DNA of 64,000 nt, taken from Cytidiella melzeri (lineage: Eukaryota; Basidiomycota; Agaricomycetes; Polyporales; Irpicaceae). The notes beneath the pieces are model-generated. The model saw only the letters and a list, made by a program, of their open reading frames with translations, did no database searches and had not been told where the DNA came from. The position numbers were made by a program, and so were the translations under genes. The DNA lies in assembly GCA_022592445.1 (NCBI GenBank), contig JABYQR010000063.1:1-64000 (forward strand), written 5' to 3'. This document shows, piece after piece, positions 56,790 to 64,000 of the stretch; position 1 is the first letter of the stretch, and every line of letters begins with the position of its first letter.

Positions 56790-59700
56790 GCCATGATGAC
56801 TCAGGAGCCACCGCTTTATTCCTGAGTCAAGACTTTGTCAATCGGCACCGAGTACGTACGGTCCCCTTAGAAAGACAGATCCCACTCCATAACATCGATG
56901 GGACTCTAAATCAAGGAGGACGTATCACACACAGAGCAGAGCTCGAACTACAAGTTGGGGCTATCAAGGAAAATGCAACCTTTTTGGTCACAGACATTGG
57001 TCCAGAAGATTGTATTCTAGGCCTACCCTGGCTTCGCAAAGCAAACCCCAAGATCAATTGGGCTACCGGAGAAATGGAACTGGAAGCCGAAGAAGACTTC
57101 GAGCCCTTCCAGTCTATCACAGCCAATCGGAAGCAGAGCGAGCCTGGCTCAGAGCCGGTATCATTCAGGACACCAAAGAAGAGCTTTGGTCCTGTGCTAG
57201 CTATACGTACTCAACAGACATTGCGGCTAAGGCCCATCAATCCAAAGAGCAACAGACGTTCGAACAGATGGTTCCAGAAGAATACCGTAGACACCAGAAA
57301 GTCTTTTCCGAAGAAGCATCACAGCGCCTCCCAGAGCACCAACCCTGGGATCACACGATTGATCTAACAGAGAACCCGAAGATGTTCAGATCCAAGGTCT
57401 ACCCCATGTCTCCGAATGAACAAGCGGAGTTAGACAAGTTTATTGAGGAAAACCTAGCGAAAGGATATATTGTCCCATCCAAGTCGCCCATGGCCTCACC
57501 GGTATTCTTCGTCAAGAAGAAGGATGGCAAGCTTCGGCTTGTTCAGGATTATCGACGGTTGAATGACATCACGATCAAAAACCGCTACCCACTCCCCTTG
57601 GTATCAGACATTACCAATCGACTTCGTCAAGCCAAAATCTTCACTAAGTTTGACGTACGATGGGGTTACCATAACATTCGGATCAAAGAAAATGACGAAT
57701 GGAAGGGTGCATTTGTGACAAACCGAGGGCTGTTCGAGCCTAAGGTGATGTTGTTTGGCATGACCAATTCTCCAGCCACGTTTCAAGCAATGATGAACTC
57801 CATCTTTGCTGATCTCATTGCGGAAGGAAAGGTCTCTGTGTACCTGGATGACATCCTCATCTTCAGCTCAGACATCACGGAACATCGTAAACTCGTCCAT
57901 GAAGTACTAGCAAGACTTGAAGCCAATGACCTGTACCTTCGCCCGAGAAATGCGAATTTGAACAGTCACAAGTCGAGTACTTAGGTCTAATCATCGGTAA
58001 CGGAAAGATCCGTATGGACTCGGGTAAAATAGAAGCTATCACCAACTGGCCGGTACCACAGAACCTCCGTGATGTACGCGGCTTCATTGGATTTGCCAAC
58101 TTCTACCGACGTTTCATCAAGGACTTTGCACGGCATACTCGTCCCCTACATGATCTCACCAAGAAAGACCAACCTTGGAAGTGGGGAGAAGCACAGCAGA
58201 ACGCTTTTCAGATGCTCAAAGATGCGTTCACTCAGGAACCATCCTAGTCACATGGGAACCCGATCGTCCCACACGTATTGAAGTTGATGCGTCTGGCTTT
58301 GCAACTGGAGGGGTTCTATTGCAGAAACTAGAGGATGGACAATGGCACCCAGTAGCGTTCCGGTCTCAGTCTATGGCCGAAGCGGAACGGAACTATGAGA
58401 TCTATGATCGAGAAATGCTCGCTATCATCAGAGCTCTCGAAGATTGGCGTCACTATCTGGAAGGATTACCCGCGCCCTTCGAGATTATCACAGATCATCA
58501 GAATCTGCAGTACTGGCGTACCGCTCAGGACCTGTCTAGACGACAAGCTCGGTGGTCCTTATACCTTAGCCGGTTTGATTTCGTGTTGACCCACAAACCC
58601 GGAAAGACCCTTACTCAAGGTGACCCGCTGTCCAGAGTTAGAACCTTGGAAGTGCTAGATGCATCAGACAACAAAGAACAAGTTGTGCTGAAACCCGAAT
58701 ACTTCCAAACCATAGCTGCCTCAAGTACTCTAGAAACAGACCCATTGGAAGCTCGAATCAGAGACATCAGCCTTCGAGAAGCAGAGGTGGTTCAGGGATT
58801 AGCCAAGCTAAAGAAGGACGGACCCCGGAAGTTGACAGATGGTGGACTAGAGTGGGAAGAAGACAGCGGACTGGTGTACTACAAAGGAAAGCTGTACATT
58901 CCAAAGATCGAGAAGTCCGAAAGGAGATTGTACGTCGATGCCACGATGCACTACCAGCAGGACATCCTGGTAAACACGCAACCCTGGAACTAGTAACACG
59001 GCACTATTGGTGGCCTCGTATGGCATCATTTGTAGAACAATACGTCCTCGGATGTGACAAGTGTCAGCGAACCAAATCAGCACAGCACCCGGTTGCCCCA
59101 ATACAGCCTATCGAAGTACCAGACGGACCTTGGCAGGTGGTTGGTGTAGACTTAGTCGGACCACTCCCACGCAGTAAGGTTTGACATGATTGCCGTGTAC
59201 ACAGACTTGTACAGCAAGCAAACACATGTAATTCCAACTCAGTCTACGGTCACAGCAGACGGTATAGCCGACCTTCACATCAGAGAGGTGTTCAGGCTCC
59301 ACGGCATTCCCCGACAGTTTATATCCGATAGAGGACCCCAGTTTGCAGCTCGTGTCATGCAAGCGTTGTACAAACGGCTAGGCATCACTGGCGCCATGAC
59401 TACCGCCTACCACCCTCAGGCCAATGGTCAAACGGAAAGAACCAATCAAGAGGTAGAAAAGATTCTACGACTCTTTGTTGACCAACGACAAGATGATTGG
59501 GCAGAATACATCCCAGTGGCTGAATTCGCCATCAACTCCCGGGTCAACTCATCTACTCAGCACTCTCCGTTTGAAGTCATGTACGGGTATCTACCGGACT
59601 TTACCATTCCTATTGGTCGTCAAAGTCGTATGCCAAATCTAGACGCACGCCTAGAAAAGCTCAGACAGGTTCGGGCAGAAGCCGAAGCTGCCTCGCGTCT

Positions 59701-60253
59701 CTCTAAGGAAAAGATGGCCGAAGCTTCCGGATATACCCGTAGAGCTACTCCAGTCTTCAAGGAAGGGGACCTCGTGTGGTTGTCTTCCAAGAACGTCAAA
59801 GTACATCAGCAGTCTGACAAGCTAGGGCCTAGACAGCTTGGTCCCTTCACAGTTCTTCAGAAGACCGGTGAACATACATATCGGATCAAACTCAAATCCG
59901 GATATCGTATTCACGACAACATCAACGTCGAACGGCTATCTCCGTATCGAGGAAACGAAGTAAACGGCCTCATACCAGAACCACCAGCACCGATCATAGT
60001 AGATGATCAACAAGTCTATGAAGTCGAGAAGATCCTAGACAGTCGGATCTATCGGAAGCAAATGCAGTACCTAGTCAAATGGAAAGGCTATGGAGAAGGC
60101 GATGTAACGTGGGAACCTGCAGTAAATCTGACCAATGCGAAAGAGAGCATTGCAGAGTTCCACGCCAGACATACCAACGCGCCTCAGAGATTACCCAAAG
60201 CACTCTTCGACTCCATCCTTGGAAACCGTTGGAGAACATCACAGAAGCTATAG
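56790..60253 (+). pseudogene. Pol polyprotein: PR-RT-RNase H-integrase-chromodomain, frameshifted
   Basis: Aspartic protease motif DSGAT (56798) and ILGLPWLRKANPKINW; reverse transcriptase with KKDGKLRLVQDYRRLN, PATFQAMMNSIF and catalytic YLDD (57840-57851); RNase H IEVDASGFATGGVL with YDREMLAIIRALEDWRHYLE; integrase H2C2 region (GKHATLELVTRHYWWPRM, CDKCQRTK), catalytic D...D...E core (VGVDLVGPLP, FISDRGPQFAA, QTERTNQEVE); chromodomain YEVEKILDSR with LVKWKGYGEGDVTWEP. Reading-frame breaks lie near 57130, 57945, 58240, 58910 and 59175. The last 355 codons (59186-60253), covering the integrase core and chromodomain, are uninterrupted. The chromodomain would steer integration toward modified chromatin. 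Confidence 0.9.
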
Positions 60254-60317
60254 CATCTGACCTCGAGTGGGCAGATGGTAGAGTCCCTGGTCTTAGTTCA
60301 TCGAGGCGATGAATTTT

Positions 60318-60330
60318 AGGAGGGGGGTAA
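60318..60330 (+). other. Polypurine tract of the chromovirus
   Basis: aggaggggggtaa immediately before the 3' LTR TGACATGG, the plus-strand primer site. The same layout occurs at 196-210. Confidence 0.8.
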
Positions 60331-61053
60331 TGACATGGATAGTCCAACAGAGACCGGATTTTTCCAATATTGTCACAAGTTTACAGCCTTAGGCGCCTAT
60401 CTAGAGCGCTTATTTTCCGGCTAGGAGTGTTACCGGACCTAACCCTAACCTGGGTCACGTGACATCCTGCCTTATTTATCAATAGTCCAGACCCAAACCC
60501 TAGACTCAGTCTGGAGCGGTTCCAGATCAACCTAGGCTATTGTTCTATTGTTCCTCTTCCATTGATGGGGATTCCCCAGGGATTCCCCCAGGTCTTATTG
60601 TTCTATTGTTCTTATCCTATTGTTCTATTGTTTATTGTTCTAGCTCTATTGTTCTACGTACCCTGGTCCTTGACAGTTACTCAGGTCCTTGACAGTTACC
60701 CTGGTTCCTTATTGTTCTATTGTTACTCCAGTCCCACAGTTACTCCAGTCCCTAGTGTGGGAACTGGTGCACAGACCACCCAGACACAGTATATATAGTA
60801 CCCCTTACCCTCCCTGGTTCTGCATCTTGACCTCTTGTCATTTGCACTGCCAGGTGAGTTACTCAATGTAACTAGTATAAGCATGATATTAACTTCGTCA
60901 TTTGCACTGCCAGTATCCGGCCTCTGTGCCTGCTTGCCTGCTCATCATCAACTCTGACCTTGTTGTCGTCGTTGGAGATCCCTTTCCTTTTCACCATCAT
61001 CCACTCCACCCTTGTTTAGGGTTTAGCAGTATAGCAGCAGTCGCTCCGCGACA
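60331..61053 (+). repeat. 3' LTR, family B (723 bp)
   Basis: Same ends as the 5' LTR and 18 bp shorter, mainly through fewer tccttgacagttac units. Directly preceded by the polypurine tract aggaggggggtaa (60318-60330). Confidence 0.9.
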
Positions 61054-61559
61054 ACTTTAGCTACTCCAACCGGTCAGGCCGGGACAAGTCGGCTTTCCAC
61101 GTTATTAGCCAGCGCTAATTGAGCCTCCTATCGCCTTGCGGATGCTATCATAAAGCTGTCGATGCAATACCGCTCAGCTCCGTCTACCACTAGTGAATAG
61201 TCGGAGTCGCGGCAACACTAATTGCCCACCACTCGAGAATGATGCGTCCAGCTTCTTGAGCACAGGCTCAAGCCTTGGACAGGCTGCTGTGACCATTGGT
61301 TTGAACTCCTGTTGACAAAGCATAAGCTTTGTCTTTCAGAAGTGGAGATTAGCGGAGAGTGGAGAGGGAGTGGGAATGTATGCACGTTGGTTGCGCTCCT
61401 CAATAAACTGGAGAAGAGAAAGCTTTTCAGCTTCCTTCTTCTCTTTCAACTCAATCCTGTCAAGGAGGCTGAGTTGAGACATGGGACTGGAGACCTTTCT
61501 CATATGATCCTGGTTCTCCTCATGCTCAATGGTGGTTCAAGCCTGTTCCTCAATGACGT
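61054..61559. other. Flank of the chromovirus
   Basis: No gene. It contains decayed coding-like sequence leading into the RNase H fragment. An LTR-A-like tail (cttatatggtgagtgtaacc, then ttcactgttaca) appears further right at 61811-61842, marking another nested remnant. Confidence 0.35.
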
Positions 61560-61735
61560 GTGCAGTTATGCAACAGGAGCGGTGCTATCCTAGCAAGGCA
61601 ACACAAGACATTGGCACCCTTGTGCTTACCTACCTATGACAAGGAACTTCTTGCCATCCTGCACGCATTGGAAGAATGGCACCATTATTTGGAGGGGGCA
61701 ACTTATGATTTTGCCGTCTACACTGATTATTGAAA
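61560..61735 (+). pseudogene. RNase H fragment of a Ty3/gypsy element
   Basis: CSYATGAVLS then, after a TAG, QGNTRHWHPCAYL and TYDKELLAILHALEEWHHYL. This is the standard RNase H block of gypsy pol (YDKELLAI..ALEEWRHYLEGA) ending FAVYTDY. It is cut off at once by unrelated sequence. The sequence differs from the chromovirus copy (DREMLAIIRALEDWRHYLE), so it is another family. Confidence 0.7.
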
Positions 61736-62749
61736 CCTTGCATGTTTCAAGGATGCACACAAATCAAACTGGAGACAGGCACAATGGAGGTTGTACCTTT
61801 CAAATTCCAATTCACTTATATGGTGAGTGTAACCTTCACTGTTACACAGGTAGCCTTCAATCTTGTATGTGACATCAAGAGCATAGTGCCCAATGTGGAC
61901 GCAGAGTTGCTAAACCTTGCGTTCTTGTACACGTCCTCGTTCTTGGGTTTGAGCAGTTGGGTGGTGAGCTTTGGAGCAACAATGCATCTGTACAGGCAGG
62001 AAGATGAGACTCCTCGTCTAACAAGGCCAAGACGCCTGTTGAGACTCACCCTCAAGAATACCACACGTCTGCTTTAAGTGCAGCCATGAACACAATACAC
62101 AGGCTGTGGCACGCTCAGAAAACCGGTCCCATGTGGCACGCCTGTTAAAAATGACCATCTCTCCTCGCAGGATCCTTCTGAACGCATCTTGAGCTTTGTC
62201 AAAGTTGGCAGTGTCTCGGAAGTGAGCTTGACACCAACAAAGCCAATCTCTTCTCTGAGTCTAATATGAACAACAATATCATAGCTGTTAATGGCGGTAT
62301 TTTCACAGGAATGCAGATGGACGGTCTGATTGCAAAAGGTGGCGCAAGGACTGTGATCGATACCAAATCTTCATAGTCTTGCTTGAAATGATTTTAAGCA
62401 GGGGTCCAAAGATGTCTGACTCCGCTGCCTCTGTATCTGGAGGTAATCCACAAAGCTTTACGTTGTAAGCACCAATCACTGAAAGTCCTTCATACATGAA
62501 GGCCGACAAGATTGTGCTACCCATTTTGGCATTGTGAGCACCCTGTACGGTGCGCATGACTGCACTCGTTGACAGGCACATCCTCCGAGGAATGAGGGGA
62601 TCTTGATGTAGTTGGTCATACGAGAACCAACGACAAAGCTCTTGAAGCCCTGGCTGGTCAAGTTTGTGAGCCATGGTCCGAACGCTGCATGTCTCAACTA
62701 AACAGAAACAAGATTAAGTGCCGCAATTGGTAAACAAGTTGTCACTCAC
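61736..62749. other. Decayed region between the RNase H and RBR fragments
   Basis: Several frames are open (for example 62303-62674 minus, a 123-codon frame continuing from the RBR-side sequence with RMCLSTSAVMRTVQGAHNAK), but I recognise no domain. It may be further 3' exons of the RBR gene. Confidence 0.3.
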
Positions 62750-63480
62750 CTGGTTGTCTTGCCAGTTGCACCTCTTGATGTCTCGCGTGCTGGTCCATTC
62801 TTCAAACTGAAGCAGCTCCTCTGTTTTGGGGTCTGGACACTTGGTGCCCTCGTGGTACTCGACATGGCAATTTGCGCAGATTTGAACGAGGCAAGAGAAA
62901 TGCTGCCAGACAATGCCGCCTGGTGCATTGCAATAAACCTGGACGCAGTTGGGAGTTGGACAATAGTGAAACTCAGAAGGTCAAGAGTAAATGTAAGCTA
63001 GGAAAGAGGCATGCACAAGGCGCTAGAAGTCTTTGGAAGTCAAGACTCTGCAGGCAATGCTTAAAGGTATTCTATTTGAGCGTTGTGCTTCATTCCCAAG
63101 GCAGTTTGAGGGGAAGGCCTTCGTGCCAACTGCGGCAAGCAGATAGGCTGTTACACAATGTTTGCACCATGTATGTCCACAGTCCAGTGTGATGGGTAAG
63201 GAAACTTTGTCGAGACAGATGGAACAGCCATTTGCTGTTTGTTTTCCAGTATTCAGATTTCTGCGTTGTTGAGCCTGTTGGATAATGAGACTAGCCACTT
63301 GCACTGCGTCCTTGTAACTTTGAGCGTCAACATCTTTGAGTCAATGTAGATGTTCCCCGCCCCCAACTCCTGCTGCAGCTTGACGAGGTCTGAATTCATA
63401 GTTAATCCGACGAGGTTACCATTGACAGGCAATGAGTGGGTTTTCTGAGCGCTAAGCTTGCCCATCTGCTTCTGTATAGC
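62750..63480 (-). pseudogene. RBR (RING-between-RING) E3 ligase, disrupted
   Basis: The minus strand reads KLQQELGAGNIYID, then after a frame change AVQVASLIIQQAQQRRN, the RING1 motif GCSICLDKVSLPITLDCGHT with WCKHC, then FHYCPTPNCVQVYCN, GTKCPDPKTEELLQFEEW and DIKRCNWQDNQ, which resemble the in-between-RING region. In-frame stops and shifts occur (TGA near 62985, before PSEFHYC; a shift near 63315). Family members transfer ubiquitin via a RING1-bound E2 and a catalytic Cys of RING2, which is not visible here. Probably an ex-gene of a lineage-specific expansion. Confidence 0.6.
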
Positions 63481-63559
63481 TTGCTTAACCTGCTGAAGCC
63501 TGGAGCAAGGCCTGTAAATGCAAATGCGTGAGTGGCATAAACCACCTAAATGAGAACAT

Positions 63560-64000
63560 TGTCAAGAACACAACCAAACTCTATGAAGAGCGAGGAAGTG
63601 ACGACGGGGATGGAGGAACGACGAGCGAACTCGCGTGGACGATGACGACAAGGAAGATGATGATGAGGGAGACACAACGACGAGGGAGCAGCTAACGATG
63701 AGCTAAAGACCAGGATATATTAGTACAGTGATAGACCTAGTACAAGGTGGACGTCACCTAAAGACCAGGAGGTAGAATCTGAGGTCTTTAGGGAGCTACA
63801 GGGTAGGTTTATATACATCTCAGACAAGGACCCCTGGTACCGGGTCTGTACTCCTAACACTGCCGTATGGTGTGCTATGGTGCGATGTTCTACAATGTTC
63901 CACAATGTTCCAGCACCTTCTATGATCATGTGACCAGTCTGTCACATGCACTTGATCACATGCAGTAGCCATGTATCATCGATAAGATAAGATAAGGAAA
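63560..64000 (-). repeat. Family-C LTR, cut by the window edge
   Basis: Reverse complement of the family-C sequence at 6121-6300 (63830-64000 aligns with it), with a further part that ends tgttcttgaca (63560) and contains a TATA-like gtatataaacc (about 63808-63820 on the plus strand as ggtttatatac). The TG start of this LTR is beyond position 64000. Confidence 0.65.

Larger units (their letters stand above)
53264..61053 (+). mobile_element. Full-length Ty3/gypsy chromovirus, decayed
   Basis: 7.79 kb: 5' LTR (53264-54004), an upstream ORF, gag, protease-RT-RNase H-integrase with a C-terminal chromodomain, polypurine tract and 3' LTR (60331-61053). The domain order PR-RT-RH-IN-CHD defines a chromovirus of the Metaviridae type. 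The coding region is broken by several frameshifts in gag and pol, so it is not autonomous. Flanking pentamers differ (ttgag left, acttt right), so no target duplication is visible. Confidence 0.92.

Noticed and set aside
1..64000. CRISPR arrays, rRNA or tRNA genes
   Set aside because: No spaced direct repeats, and no tRNA A/B-box pair or rRNA sequence, were seen by eye on either strand.

Overview
This 64 kb window comes from a filamentous basidiomycete. The evidence is split genes with 45-65 bp introns, the DUF6699 and DUF6534 families that are confined to mushroom-type fungi, a CRN/RHS-type NTPase-nuclease, and a chromodomain Ty3/gypsy element. The style (dense nested LTR debris, decayed lineage-specific genes) fits Agaricomycetes such as the Rhizoctonia/Ceratobasidium group. 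That placement is an inference; no marker gene is present to prove it.

Layout. 1-9 kb is a nest of LTR fragments from four families (called A to D here), with decayed gag pieces, two solo family-D LTRs with perfect target-site duplications, and two paralogous small secreted-protein genes on the minus strand. One family-D LTR sits inside the 5' UTR intron of one of these genes. 9.4-9.8 kb holds a relic of a CRN-type NTPase. 10.5-23.8 kb is a gene-rich block: a four-finger C2H2 transcription factor, a divergent Pmp3/Sna3-type membrane protein, two tandem PNGase A-type glycoamidases, a DUF6699 protein, and a secreted precursor with two Cys-rich repeats, each preceded by a Lys-Arg site. 24-33.6 kb is repeat-rich, with three long inverted repeats (one a spacerless palindrome), decayed coiled-coil and hypothetical genes, and a dispersed short motif. 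33.7-35.4 kb is a DUF6534 membrane-protein pseudogene. 35.6-49.8 kb is a second gene block with housekeeping and regulatory genes: TruB/Pus4 pseudouridine synthase, a SAC-domain (SAC2/INPP5F-type) phosphoinositide phosphatase, an Erf2-type DHHC palmitoyltransferase and a Zn2Cys6 transcription factor. 50.5-52.2 kb is an intact CRN-type NTPase-nuclease (minus). 53.26-61.05 kb is a full-length but frameshifted chromovirus with two family-B LTRs. 61-64 kb carries an RNase H fragment, an RBR (RING-between-RING) ubiquitin-ligase pseudogene and part of a family-C LTR.

Genes acting together. The SAC phosphatase and DHHC enzyme both act at membranes, and the PNGase A pair, the Lys-Arg repeat precursor and the two small secreted proteins form a secretome component. 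No metabolic cluster is apparent. I traced exon structures by hand from splice sites and reading frame. Eleven multi-exon genes close in frame with about 76 introns, four of which must use a GC donor. Protein-family names rest on recognised motifs, not on a database search.
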